A stretch of DNA of 64,000 nucleotides from Triticum aestivum. Its lineage: Eukaryota; Streptophyta; Magnoliopsida; Poales; Poaceae. The stretch lies in the NCBI RefSeq assembly GCF_018294505.1, contig NC_057801.1, forward strand, positions 844,745,465 through 844,809,464. Reading direction: 5' to 3'. Positions 42,075 to 53,726 of the stretch are shown here, one piece after another. Below the pieces are notes generated by a model, which did not search any database, was not told where the DNA came from, and saw only the letters and a program-made list of their open reading frames with translations. Numbering within the stretch: position 1 is the first letter of the stretch; every line of letters starts with the position of its first letter. The translations under genes and the position numbers were made by a program.

Positions 42075-42550
42075 TGATTTCTAACTGCAAGATCTGACAC
42101 TTGGAAGGAAAATTAAACCCATTAAGAGGCACTAGAATGGTGGCCAACAAGCTACGCCATGTGGCGCATGCTGGTTGGTCACGGTGAGAAAGTTTTTTTA
42201 GAGTTTTTAAAAATGATAGGGAGACCTTTCTTCGAGAAAAGTTTTTCTAGGCTTTTTCTTTTTCCTTTTAAGATGGTTGTGATGTCCACGTGACATAAGA
42301 ATATATTTTTTAAATTTTTTGACATGATAGTGAGATGCACATAGCTTCCTCTCAAGCGGCCCGCAATGACGGCCCCCAACCACAGTAATCAATTAAAGCG
42401 GGGTCCTCACGATGAGAGAGCTAGCTTGGAAGGAACTACTGTAAGTTTGGACATAGCCCATCACAAAAAAGTGGAGTTCATACCGCTTTCTTTACCACGG
42501 CCACTTCATCAACTAAATCGTCATTATTGCTTGTCACCTACACGATCGAG
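42075..42550 (+). repeat. Continuation of the orphan pyrophosphatase 3' flank
   Basis: TGATTTCTAACTGCAAGATCTGA continues the 3' flank seen at 28572 (TGATTTCTAATTGAAAGATC). After a 280-bp insertion (about 42127-42400), GAGAGCTAGCTTGGAAGGAA and the CATCACAAA phrase match 28640-28690. Confidence 0.75.
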
Positions 42551-42599
42551 TGATGTGCATAATAAATAACATAGTGCAAATGTGGCCGTGGACTAAGCT

Positions 42600-43550
42600 G
42601 AAATATGCAAACAACTGTACACAAAAAGAGAAGACATGAAAATAATTTTGGGTATCTTTATTAGATCAAAGATAAATGACATAAGAGCCAAACAGAATTC
42701 CTGTTGTTGTTTTCTCTTTTCTAAACACAAGACTCAAAAAGACACAAAGAAGAGAGAAATCAACAAAAGAAGCAACAAAGAAGAATCAAAAGAAAAGATT
42801 AAAAAACAAACCAAATAAAAGAAGCAAAAAAAGCATAAGAACAACACGAAGAATGATCGCTCCTATGGCCCCATGGATCGTTGCTCTCTAACACAAAGAA
42901 CAAGAAAGAAGAAAAACAATAGAGAAGGTAAAGGTGAAGGTAAAAAGTGATATATTGATTGCTCAATGGTGTGCTCAATTAGTCATCACCTCTCATCTAT
43001 TTATGAGGTGGTTGAACTTACCATACAAGAAAAATACTTCAAATCCCATCCAAATTCTTCCAAAATCCACCAAAACTCATTTAGGTTGGTCTGAGACAAC
43101 AATCAATTTTCGGGATCCACAGACCGCATACCACTTCGGATGGCAATGCGCCCAGAATTTTCTTTATCCATTTCGACAAGACAAACAAGTTTCGTGTTAA
43201 ACATTTTTAGATTAGAGGCCATCTTGAGGGCTAAATCGCTCGCGCAAAACAGATGACAACTTTCGTCATGTATTAGACATGGGTTATATGGGTGTCTTGT
43301 TCCGGCTATCGGGCCGCACTGTGTTAGTCGTAACTTTTGCAAAGGAGCACAGATTGAGATGATTCAAATATCAAAATTGATCGCCTCAACAAAACGAAGA
43401 CAATCAAGTAGAGCACTTTTTCATCTGAGGTAGTCTTGGAGGCGTAATCGGCTGAACAATACTCCAAATTTAAAATCTTAGCACTCCGAGTAAATCTCAC
43501 CATGCTTTGGAGGTAAGCAAATGAATGGATCGGATTTGGCATCACCCCAT
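42600..43550. other. A-rich region, unassigned
   Basis: 42630-42950 is a purine-rich AAG/AAC low-complexity tract. 42950-43550 has no ORF of note and may belong to an LTR retrotransposon adjoining the next feature. Confidence 0.3.
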
Positions 43551-43993
43551 TCAGCTATGCATCGTGTGCTATGCCCCTCATGATAGATGTAATAGCCTAC
43601 TCCTTCTTGATTGCTAATGATGATGATAATCTCGATTACAAGGATGCTATTTTTCTACCAACGTTTTGAGATATTCTAACATGTCCTTTGGACGACCTAG
43701 GAACCCACTTTATATAATAGCCAGGTCCCTGTGGTTTACAATAGGTTTGTGCGTTGTACACATGGTCGAAGTCCTTCTCTAAGTCTTGTAAACCTTCTGT
43801 GTCTTCCAAGTTAGGTGGACTCCTTCTGATGCTGGGATTCTGGATCTTGCCGGGTCCACTCTCCACCGGTCGGGTCTTATCTTCCTGGTCGGGTTCCTTC
43901 CAGGGTCCCATCCCATAGAGAGCCGGCCCATATGGTGCCCTAAATGACCCGGTCATGAGCCTTCTGGTCTAGCCGCGGGTAATTCCCCCTACA
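43550..43993 (-). mobile_element. Probable LTR (truncated or solo)
   Basis: The minus strand begins TGTAGGGGGAATTACCCGCG and contains a promoter-like GGCTATTATATAAAGTGGG. The style fits an LTR with its TG start at 43993. The opposite end and target duplications were not identified. Confidence 0.45.
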
Positions 43994-44371
43994 CCCACCA
44001 AAAGAAATGTATTATTTTTTAGTCGATGTACAGTGGTATATAATTTTTTTTCTTCAGATTCCATATTTTAGTGGTGCCACGTGGACAGATTGGGCCCATT
44101 GGCGGATGGGCTTTCCCCGTCCACGTCCGTTCCTTCCCCGCTGCTCTCCTACAGCCAACTCCCCACTCTCTCCCCCACCCACCCCCTGTTCTCAAAGGAA
44201 AAAAAAAATACTCCCTTTTCCCCCTTATCCGCCGGCGACGAGCTCGAGCGCGGCGCTCGAGTTGTTTTCTACTACAGTCGGCGGAGGCGGAGGCGGCGCC
44301 GGCGGATACGGATCCTGCGAGCGTGGACAGCAGCGGCGGCGGGGGCCCTGGGCGGGCAGATCAAGCAGCTC

Positions 44372-47300
44372 ATGCAGCGCCGCCGGCTCGCCGAGCAAGA
44401 GGTCAGATTTCCGTACGGCCGTTCTATCTCGCTTTCTCGCTCGCTCGCCGGTGCTTCCGCCGGATCTGGCGAACGCTGGCTTCGATCTGTTATGAACGGG
44501 GCGGGGCGTCTCTAGGTTTTCATTTTCCGCCTGGCCTGCTGCCGGAGGCCTGGGATTTGGCGCATCAGCACAACCGGGATTATAGAATATCTAAGAACAC
44601 CATTATCCTCAGGTTCGATTACGATCCCACCAAATTCAGCGGCCATGGTGAGAAATACAGAGTCCAATGTCCTAACCACTACACTAAGGAGCTCACCATG
44701 GCCAAGGAGGGCTGACAGAGAGGTTAAAATGATGACATTACTACATGATTAGCATACACATAGCGGTCTAACCTAAGGATAAGGAGTGTAGTAATTCAGG
44801 CTTGCTTGGTGGAATTCTTAGATACTCCCTCCGTCCCAAAATTCTTGTCTTAGATTTGTCTGACTATGGATGTATCAAGTCACGTTTTAGTATTAGATAC
44901 ATCCGTATCTAGACGAATCTAACACAAGAATTTTGGGACGGAGGGAGTATTTTATAATGACAGTCGTGCTGAATTGTTTATGCCGATGAAGCTTGCCAGC
45001 TGCACTGTCAATGTAGAAGCGTGTAATCGATTCTTTATCATTGTGAAATCATTTTAGTGACATGTTAGTGTTGTTTTGATCTAAGGGATGTTGTGCAGAA
45101 TTTTCTTGGGGCATGTGGAGACATGACTTACTGGAACCCACACACTAATTTGTTGTCAATTTGTTTCATATTATGTGTTTTGCTAGAGCTTGTATAAAAT
45201 GATGATGCCGTGTTCTGCAAATGATTTTCTTCAGATTTAATTCCCACCCAACATCAGAATCCATCAAGTGTACTTCTTTGGTTAGAATCAGTATTACATG
45301 GAAATTTAATACGAGTGTTTGTCAGTTAGTATAGCTTAGTGTTTCTTTTAGCTTAGAGGTGATGTGTAACTGCTATTTTCTCGGTCAGAAACAGCTTTGC
45401 TTGAGAATTCCGTATGCATATTGAATTAGATTATTGCTCTGTAGTCGGTGCTTAATGCTTTTGGTTTAAACATATGATCTTTCAATGAACCAAGGGATTT
45501 TTTTGGCATAAGGTTATTATTAACTTCCAAGGCTGAGGTCAAAATTATGTTCATTTCTGTAATTTGAGTTTGGATCTGGGTGCTTCCGGCTGTTTTTGGA
45601 GTTCAGGTGACTGGTCCAATATTTCCATGAAATTATTTTAGTGACATCTTAGTGTTGCTTTAATCTTAGAGATACTGTACAAGAGGTACTTCTTTGGTTA
45701 GAAACACCATTGCATGGAATTCCTGCATGGTCCTCTGCTCTGTGCATGGAATAGTTATATAGCGAGGATTGGCTGATGCATTTATGTGTGTAGCTGAAGG
45801 AGCTTAGCAAGTGCGTCTTTACCAGTTAGGAATTAGTATCACAACCAAAGTGAAAACCAACCTGTCATAACTTTTGCTGCTAAATTCTCCTTTACTAATT
45901 TAATCCAAATAGTAGTTCCTTTGTCTACCATCTTTCTATTTGTATTTTTTTTTCTCATGCGGAGTTCAGTGTTGGAACAAGAATAGTACTGGGTTCTGAC
46001 TTCTAAGCCAAGTCACAGCCACTTGATCTTACATCCATAAGTTATCACATATTTTAAGTCAGCACAGTTAACTCATCCGTTCCCTCTATTTCATATGATA
46101 CACAACAATTAATGACGAGTTTGAACATATTTGCTAGTGGGTGGACAAGTTGTGTGTGTGTCCTTGATAAATGATAATACATAGCTACTTCCCTTTTGTT
46201 TTGTTTCATACTTTTGTTGTTCCACATTCAGATGAATAAAGGCATCTTATATGATTGGTCAACGTGTTTGCAGGGAGAGTCTGTCTCTTGCTACTGCAGG
46301 GTAGATGGGGGCCTTAAAACTGTCGTCAATGCTAGAAAGTTTGTCCCTGGTGCTAGGCTGTGCATGCAACCTGATGTTAAACCGAACAAGCGCAAGACAA
46401 GGAGCTCACGCAAGGAGAGGTGCCGAAATCAGGCGCCGCTTCTGCCTGGCCTTCCTGATGACCTGGCTATTTCATGTCTGATGCGGGTTTCTCGAGCCGA
46501 GCACCCTAATCTTCGTTTAGTCTGTAAAAAGTGGAGCCGACTTTTATCTGGGAATTACTATTACTCCCTGCGGAAGAAATTTGGCATGGCAGAAGAATGG
46601 GTTTACGTCTTCAAAAGGGATCGTGATCAGAAACTGTCTTGGCATGCCTTTGATCCAGCGCACCAGCTCTGGAGGTCACTTCCTCCAGTTCCACCAGAGT
46701 ATTCGGAAGCCGTGGGCTTTGGTTGTGCTGTTCTCAGTGGCTGCTATTTGTACCTATTTGGTGGCAAAAACCCAGTACGGGGGTCTATGAGGCATGTTGT
46801 GTATTACAATACTCGGACAAACAAGTGGCACCGGGCTCCAGATATGCTACGGAAGCGGCACTTGTTTGGCTCTTGTGTCATAAACAACTGTCTCTATGTT
46901 GCCGGCGGGGAATGTGAAGGGACACAGAGAACTCTGAGGTCTGCTGAGGTTTACAATCCGAACAGGAATAGATGGTCTTGCATCACTGAAATGAACACAG
47001 GAATGGTGCCGTTCACTGGAGTTGTATATGATGGCAAATGGTTCCTGAAAGGACTTGATTCCCACCGCCAGGTTGTGAGCGAGGTCTATCTGCCAACATC
47101 CAACACGTGGTCAACCACTGGTAACGCACTGGTTGCAGGCTTGCGGAATCCAACCATTTCCTTTAACGGTCGTCTTTATTCAGCGGATTGTCGGGATGCC
47201 TGCAAGCTAAGAGTTTATGATGGGGACATAGGATTGTGGACAAGATTCATGGACAGCAGACACCATCTGGGCAGCTCACGAGCTTTTGAAGCCGTGGCTT

Positions 47301-47527
47301 TGGTCTCACTGAATGGAAAGATCTGCGTTATCCGTAATAACATGGGCATGACCCTTGTTGATGTCTGTGACCCAACGACAGTTATTGAGTTTGAGAGTGC
47401 CCGTGTGTGGGAGACTTTTGCCCGGAAGGGCCACCAGCACAGGTCTTTGATGGCGAACTTGTGGTCAGCAATTGCAGGTCGTAATTTGAAGGCCCACATC
47501 ATACATTGTCAAGTTCTCCAAGCTTGA
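44372..47527 (+). CDS. F-box/kelch-repeat protein, At1g55270-like
   Basis: Probable substrate receptor of an SCF ubiquitin ligase: the F-box binds a SKP1-like adaptor and the kelch propeller binds a target. Exon 1 is short (44372-44401, MQRRRLAEQE); exon 2 is 46274-47527; the 1872-bp GT-AG intron is in phase 0. The 427-aa product has the family opening GESVSCYCRVDGGLKTVVNA, an F-box at about residues 64-110 (PLLPGLPDDLA...LRLVCKKW), EEWVYVFKRDRD, and kelch motifs from about 150 to 400 (CYLYLFGGK, NCLYVAGGECEG, KWFLKGLDS, GRLYSADCRD). It ends HCQVLQA, as the Arabidopsis protein does. The choice of exon 1 rests on the in-frame junction and good donor; an intronic ATG at 46231 would give a different N-terminus. 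The gene sits between the two pyrophosphatase arms. Confidence 0.9.
44823..44949. mobile_element. Stowaway MITE in F-box gene intron 1
   Basis: TA-flanked 127-bp foldback: CTCCCTCCGTCCCAAAATTC start, and its near-perfect inverse at the end (GAATTTTGGGACGGAGGGAG). Confidence 0.95.
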
Positions 47528-48200
47528 ATGTATCTGCCTGTTTAGTGGAAACATGTTCAAATGTATTGTACTTACTTTTTTGCTGGAAAGATGCTCAGAT
47601 TTTGAAAGAACCCCTCGGCTAGAACATATCTACTGGTTGCATTCCTACAAATTCTCAAGAGATTTTGACCAAGTTGCATGATGTTTATGAAAGGGGAGAC
47701 TGGAGCTGACGGCAGTCTTCATTGCGAGATGAACAGGAACCTTCCGTAGCACCAATTTTGGTTGGCCGATGCTGCTGGCGATAGGCAGCAGAAGATTTCA
47801 CCTGAGCCAAATGTCCATGGATGTGTTTTTCTTGCTTTTTGGCAGATTAGGCATGCCAAAAAATGTGCTGTAGCAGCAGACTAGACTTATGTAAGAAATG
47901 TAATACAAGTGTCTTTGGTTTGTGCCAAAACCAACCTTAGCAACAAGTTTTGTTTGAATGATTTGGGCACAAACCAATGCACACCCTAGATCAATCTTAT
48001 GATTATTATGCTTTGGAATCATCTTTGCTGCCTGGCAGCTTTTCGCATCTGACAAGTGGATGTGTATTGTGGGTGAAAATGATTATCCGAGATATTTCGT
48101 GTGGTCTCGTAGTGATCCGCTCGTTGATGCTAATTGCTAACATCATATATCTGACAAATGGATTTGTCTTGTAAGTTTGTTGTACCGCTGATGAAGATGG
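47528..48200 (+). other. 3' UTR and flank of the F-box gene
   Basis: No further gene is seen. AT-rich 3' UTR-like sequence follows the stop. Confidence 0.4.
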
Positions 48201-49170
48201 TGATGAAATAATTCACCAAATTCACAGGATGAAAGAGATGAAATATGTGGTGATGCTTATCGGTTGTTTGACAGTCGATCGATCATCACAGAAGATGAAA
48301 GAGATGATGATGAAGATAGCGACGATGATGAGCCACTGATAGCATTTTCTATGTTGATAGATACCCAGGGACACATCTGCACCTGTGGTCAAGAGCAGAG
48401 CAGAGCAGGGCATGAATGGATCAGAGATCTGCAAAGATGTACGACTTGATGGCATGAAATCATTTCTTGAGTTCACATTGTTTCGCTGACCAGCTATGGC
48501 AAGAGGATGATCTATTTATTTTCCTGCATGAAAGGTGAAATGAGCAATGCCTGTTACTAGTTCGGTTAGCAACGCGTCCTTCTCCTTTCCAATTTTAAGA
48601 AACTGTTTTGAAGATGATATATGACGCGCCTTTCTGCATTTCAGTGCCATTCTTAAATTACTGTTGATGAAGGCACTTTCTGTTGATGTGAATAACAAAA
48701 TCCATTTATCACCGTTGATGAGGGGATTGAAACACCACTGCTTTCTTCCTTGGTGTTGGCACAAGCATGCCCTTAACTGACTGACATTGGTGAGGCGATT
48801 TGCAGAAAATCCTCACGGTACTCAGCAGTTCAGTCAAGTTGCGACAAAATAAACGATTCAGCAGAGATTTGCAAAAATAGGGAAAAAGTATACCAACATC
48901 TCATATTCATTCAGCCAGGAAATCGTATTACATAAGGTAGCTGGGGAAAGAATGCCCTGTTTATCTGGCTGCTACTGCCTTAATGCAAGGCTTTGGGCGA
49001 TCAGATCATATACTAGTATGTGTATTTGTGTATGCAGGTAGGTAACACAAAACAAGAATGTATGTATGTATGTTTATGACTTGTATGAGCTAGGTAACGC
49101 TCTCGACACGAGTAATTTTTCGTCAACATCGATCCTGCAGCAAGCGGCATGGCGTCACCGGATCTATCAT

Positions 49171-50080
49171 CTACCTTCTCAGGCCCTCGCAGATGTAGGT
49201 GGCATAGAGATCCCTGAAAAGGAAAATTATGCAAGTTCATCATCAGTTGGATGCATATATCACTTTGAATGGTTTGCTAATTGATCGCGTTTCGACATGA
49301 ATCGAGGATCGAAAACCGGGGAATGGGGACTGACATGGAGTGCTGGATGGCCTCGTAGGCGTCCTCTGACGGCAGGAAGTCGTTGACGGCCACCTCCTTG
49401 TTCTCGTTCTTCTTGTCTGATGAATTCCCCAATCAATCAAAATCAAAGAAACACATATCAGGAACACATTCTCTTGTGACGAATTAACCTGATCTGATCA
49501 GAGGCATCAATGACTCACAGTCCTCGAAGAATCTTCTGATCTCGGCGAGGCGGTGCGGGGGCAGCTCCTTGATGTCGTTGAAGTGGCGGTACTCGGGGTC
49601 GTCGGCGCAGACGGCGATGATCTTGTCGTCGGCCTCGCCCTGGTCGATCATGGGCATGAGGCCGATGGCCTTGGCCCGGAGGAAGCACCCGGGGACGACG
49701 GGCTCCTGCATGATGACGAGGACGTCGATGGGGTCGGAGTCGTCGCAGAGGGTGCGCGGGATGAAGCCGTAGTTGTGCGGGTAGACGACGGAGGAGTAGA
49801 GCACGCGGTCCACCTTGATGAGCCCCGTCTTCTTGTCCAGCTCGTACTTGACCTTGCTCCCCTTGGGGATCTCGATCACGCAGTTGAAGATTGTGGGCGC
49901 GTCCGGGCCGATCTCCAGGTCGTGCCACGGGTGCGCCGCCACCGACCGGCGGGTGATGGAGGAGAGGATCCGCTCGTTCAGCGCCGGCGTCTTGGTCTTC
50001 GGGGCGGCGGCGGCCTGTGTCCCGTTGCCGTTGGTGGACGGCTCCTTGGTGGCGGCGGCGACTTCTTGGGAGGGGGCCAT
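49171..50080 (-). CDS. Soluble inorganic pyrophosphatase, copy 2
   Basis: Same enzyme as copy 1. Exons are 49519-50080, 49335-49416 and 49171-49213, with the same intron phases (1 and 2) and near-identical intron sequences; the protein is 228 aa. It starts [20 protein letters not shown] and lacks the extra NGTNGT-type N-terminal repeat of copy 1. The signature is [10 protein letters not shown], still with the catalytic Asp residues; the end is [11 protein letters not shown]. The leader intron is 50114-50281. It is oriented toward copy 1, with the F-box gene and the hAT-like element between. The very low divergence of introns as well as exons suggests recent duplication or gene conversion. Confidence 0.95.
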
Positions 50081-50389
50081 GGATGGATCTGACAGCCTAG
50101 CGCTCGATCTGATCTGCGGAAAATGGAAGTGCACAGTATGTTAGTCGGGGCCTGGCAGTGAATATTGGGGCGATCTCCCCACCTCCCTCCCGGCGGCGTG
50201 GAGGAGATCTGGGCGGAGCAGAGTATGAGGGGGAAGAGGAGGAGGAGACGAACGCAACGCAATGCAAGGAAGCAAACGTACCAGCGGGAGACTTTGCGTT
50301 GAGTAGAATGGAAGAGAAGAATGGTGCTCTGCTGTGGACTCAGATCAGCTGTTTGTGGTGATGAGAGGAGAGGAGGATCTGCGTCCCTT

Positions 50390-50396
50390 CTTATAG
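50390..50396 (-). promoter_or_regulatory. TATA box, pyrophosphatase 2
   Basis: CTATAAG on the minus strand within GAGGCTATAAGAAGGG, about 310 bp upstream of the ATG and followed by the leader exon and intron as in copy 1. Confidence 0.7.
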
Positions 50397-50542
50397 CCTC
50401 CACCGACTGCCTGCGGGCTGCCGGTGCAGGGAGGGCAGAGGAGGAGGAAGAAGAAGATGGAAAAGATCGGCGGTGCTGACTTGGCCTTGGGTTTCCTACG
50501 GGATATGTTGCCGGCGTGAATTAAAATCTGTCTGACTATGCA

Positions 50543-50550
50543 TGCCGTGC
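50543..50550 (-). promoter_or_regulatory. G-box in the pyrophosphatase 2 promoter
   Basis: CCACGTGG, at the matching position to the G-box of copy 1. Confidence 0.6.
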
Positions 50551-50599
50551 CTCCACGTGGGGGGGATGCTGCCGTGATGGCCAGGCCACGTCAACGCCA

Positions 50600-51480
50600 C
50601 CACACGCCTCTATCCTTAGCCTTGGACCATCTCCGGGCTCACCATGAATGACCTTTTTGCTCATGTTTTTACATTATTATTGCCCCGCTTGGTATCGGCT
50701 TATATGTCTATTTTCTGTCGATTTTAATAGTTTGGTCATCTACGTACCACGTTGCATGAATTCATATGGACATATGGTGCCAGCTATGAGATACGCGGGT
50801 GTGGAGGCACGGATTTAGGAAGTGCCTGGTCAGTGTCCGCCGACGCGCCTGGACGCGTCCGCAGGTGTTTGAGGGGTTGGATTTCTGTATTACTCACATT
50901 CTTTGTAATGTTAATGTACGCACGTATCTACTAGTACTGTCAGCATGGTCCGTGTTGAATCAACCAAATCAAACTTGTTGAAAAAACGCGTGATCCAGCG
51001 AACGCCAACGACCCCAGAGCAGAGCATCAAACGCGAACGCGCTTTCGTCGTGCCTACGCATGGCGTATCATACACACATACTACTGGCGTATGCATACAT
51101 GCATGCGAACCACTACCACTAGTACTACAGTACGTATATGTATACGTATACCAATACGCGGTTCTGCTGACTGGATTCGAGTTGTTCCTCCTGCACGCGT
51201 ATGCCAAGTATTACTATCTGTATGCGTCATCGTAGCCCACTGAAGAAGAAATGGAGCACTCCCCGCCGGATTTATTAGGCCACCTTTCATTTCAAGCCAA
51301 AGTTTGGCATAAATTTAACTAGTAACATATGAACTATATGTCCCAAAAATTATACCACGGAAAACGTCTTCCAAATACAAATCCGACAACGTACTTCGCG
51401 TAGCATATGCTTTATATAATTTTAATCAAATATATGGCCAAATTTGAACCCAAAATATAAAAGGGTATTAATTAACCTTG
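50600..51480. other. Spacer between duplicon D2 and unit U1'
   Basis: No gene. 50985-51010 (CGTGATCCAGCGAACGCCAA) matches 33880-33905 (inverse) and 59770-59790. The rest (CGTATGCATACATGCATGCG and similar) is simple and AT-rich. Confidence 0.5.
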
Positions 51481-51725
51481 CTCTTGTTTGCTTGCTTGCA
51501 TGTCCTCTCGGCCGGTAAAGACGGACCAGGCCACCAGCCTTCCGGCCCCGAGTGGACGGACTCAACCGACATATGCTTGCACTGCACCGACGACACCGAC
51601 ACGCTCCACGCTCCATTATTCTATCCCTCCTGCCCTCTGTCTTTCTTTTCCTTTCCTGTTGGTTCGTTGGTTCCTTGGGCAAGAATAGAACAGAATAGAA
51701 TCGATGCTTAGCTTAGCATCCACAG
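51480..51725 (-). repeat. Unit block C, inverted copy
   Basis: Reverse complement of the block at 32580-32850: ATTCTTGCCCAAGGAACC, CGGTGCAGTGCAAGCATATG and GATGCTAAGCTAAGCATCGA. Confidence 0.8.
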
Positions 51726-51780
51726 CTAGCTCACTCCCACTACCCTTATATAATTATTATATGCATACGAATTAGAAAAA

Positions 51781-51942
51781 TACTCTTTCCGTTCCTAAAT
51801 ATAAGTCTTTTTAGAGATTTTACTATGGACTACATACGGAACAAAATGAGTGAACCTACACTTTAGAATATGTCTATATACATCCGTATGTAGTTTGTGA
51901 TGAAATCTCTAAAAAGACTTACATTTAGGAACGGAGGGAGTA
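51781..51942. mobile_element. Stowaway MITE
   Basis: TACTCTTTCCGTTCCTAAAT start and ATTTAGGAACGGAGGGAGTA end, with an almost perfect foldback (AAGTCTTTTTAGAGATTT in both arms). Confidence 0.95.
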
Positions 51943-51944
51943 CT

Positions 51945-53120
51945 ACAGTAGCATTCTGGTGTAGTCGGTGCAAGCAGGCAGGGGAGGGGAGCAGAGTGTG
52001 CTGTTGCCACACACGCGCTCCTCGTGATACATAATATGCTTTGATGACACTAAATCTCTGCAATGGATGGAAAGCACCCGATCAACAACGCGCGATTAAT
52101 TAATTTCGTGGTACAACATAGTTTTATATGAAGGCTCGTGGTGGCGTCCAATTGCAATTGCGCGCGGTTGAGGTGGATGGTGGATCGATCCACCGGGAGA
52201 TGGAATTGAACCATCTTATCTACTCTAGCTAGCTGTTACGGCCAAGCAAGCTAACTGCTAATTGAGCAGCGGGTGACGATGATGGTACATGCCTACATGG
52301 ATATCCCGTCCGGCAGACCGAATATCCATCGTCCATCCTTCCATCTGAAACCATCTCTGCTTAGGCGCACGCACGCCACCGACGGCTTCACTAAATTCAT
52401 CTATACCAATATAAAAAGACCCAAAAGGACAGATCCAATTAATCTCGGCCATCAAATCATGTCCATCCAACGAGCTAATCACATAATATTACGCAAATAA
52501 TATTCTACTTAATATCCTGTGCATGCACTTAATGTACTTCCAAATTAACGTGCATTGCACGTACACATTGACTAGTTAAAATTAAACATTTCATTTGGCT
52601 TGCTTCTGCTCAGTCGGTAATTGAACATGCGCCACACAAGCCACTGGCGCCAGTGGAGACTGCTTCCGCATGTTCTTCACACCATTCAACCGTTAGCCAG
52701 CTAGAGTCCCTTCTCATCTCATGAACTGCAGGAACCCTCTGCCCTCGCTATGAGTTCCATCTCATGTCAAACTGCTGCCCTAGAGACCAATAATGCTGCT
52801 TAAGAGTAATGCACTGATGCTCCTAATCCATGGCAGAGTCTGTCGGTGGCCTTCCTTAATCTGAACTGAATGATGCATGCAATGATAAAACATAGTCCGA
52901 TGCACGTTGAACCAATGTTTGTTTTCCACCCGACCTAGCCGACTCGAGAAAAATAAGATAAATTGAAACCACCTGTATTCGAAATGCAGTACACCCAGCA
53001 CTCCATATGACCCAGTAGTACGAGGAATCATAAGATCAGCATATATGAGGACCAAAAGAGGCTCCCGTGATCTTCTTACTGTTTTCTTCACGTCGTTAAG
53101 TGATGATAATATACAAGTTT
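51945..53120 (-). repeat. Unit U1', inverted copy of 26690-27690
   Basis: Contains leader (GAGTGTC-type and CAAAGCATATTATG near 52035), TATA-like ATATAAAA (52122-52129), P1BS pair (52299-52327) and upstream block (GCCATGGATTAGGAGCATCA near 52820, minus) in the same order as U1. The MITE of U1 (27690-27932) is absent, so this copy shows the uninterrupted leader. No conserved ORF. Confidence 0.85.
52299..52327 (-). promoter_or_regulatory. Paired P1BS sites, copy e
   Basis: GGATATCC 52299-52306 and GAATATCC 52320-52327, both GNATATNC, 21 bp start to start, as in copy b. The TATA-like box is 170 bp downstream on the minus strand. Confidence 0.65.
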
Positions 53121-53171
53121 TATTCCATATACTTAAATATATAGTGTACAAAAGTTCACAACAACGAAAGA

Positions 53172-53245
53172 GGCCTATTAGCTCAGCTGGTTAGAGCGTC
53201 GTGCTAATAACGCGAAGGTCACAGGTTCGAGACCTGTATGGGCCA
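53172..53245 (+). tRNA. tRNA-Ile(AAT)
   Basis: GGCCTATTAGCTCAGCTGGT start; anticodon loop CTAATAA; T arm ACAGG/TTCGAGA/CCTGT; acceptor ATGGGCC plus A. All stems pair. It is followed by a T-run (53256-53262) that fits a Pol III terminator. It is the best-preserved tRNA of the window. Confidence 0.88.
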
Positions 53246-53295
53246 TTTACTTTTGTTTTTTTGTTTCTTCTTCTTTCTTTTTTCTGCGCAATGGA

Positions 53296-53368
53296 CGGCT
53301 TCGCCGGGTTCGAACCGGAGACCTTGAGTGTGTTAGACTGACGTGATAACCAACTACACCACGAAACC
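53296..53368 (-). tRNA. tRNA-Val(AAC), slightly degenerate
   Basis: The minus strand begins GGTTTCGTGGTGTAGTTGGT, with loop CTAACAC. Compared with the usual plant sequence, one anticodon-stem base is changed (ACTCA for ACTGA), one G is missing at the end of the T stem, and the discriminator base is G. Activity is doubtful. With the adjacent tRNA-Ile it mirrors the pair at 21895-22104. Confidence 0.6.
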
Positions 53369-53701
53369 TTTACGCAAAAGTTTTGGTTTTAGCCTTTTAA
53401 AACGTATGGGCTGCCAAAGACCTCTGTTTGCCAACCATACAAAATCGATGATACGCACCGGCGAACAACAATATCGCAACCATTAGTTCATTACTCATAC
53501 TTTGCTGGTACGATCGGCATAAAAAAAATGTTCTGGTAACAAACTGGTCCGTACGTTGGGCAGCGAAGGCGCGTGGTCTGCCCGGCCGGGATAGAGATGG
53601 AATCGACCCATCGCCTACCTATCTAGCTATGCAGTAGCTGTTGCGGCCGGGCAGGCATCTGGTAAGTGCTGACTGATCGACTACGACGACGGCGACGGCA
53701 T

Positions 53702-53726
53702 GGATATGCCGTCCGTCAGAATATCC
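53702..53726 (-). promoter_or_regulatory. Paired P1BS sites, copy f
   Basis: GGATATGC 53702-53709 and GAATATCC 53719-53726, both GNATATNC, 17 bp apart. The flank CTATGCAGTAGCTGTTGCGG matches the TAACAGCTACTGCATA of copy a (inverse), so it pairs with the 21.3-kb unit. Confidence 0.6.

Larger units (their letters stand above)
48200..50600 (-). repeat. Duplicon D2 carrying pyrophosphatase 2
   Basis: Reverse-complement partner of 34430-37260. The acidic-repeat flank (GATGATGATGAAGATAGCGA near 48303), the 3' UTR (48890-49170), gene and promoter align in mirror order. The Mutator-type MITE of D1 is absent here. Confidence 0.9.

Noticed and set aside
44555..44715. A stretch in F-box intron 1 with an open frame and tRNA-like words (TAGTGTAGTGGTTAGGACATTGG, minus strand, and GGTTCGATTAC, plus strand).
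   Set aside because: A-box-like and B-box-like words lie on opposite strands and no cloverleaf forms; the frame has no recognised homology.
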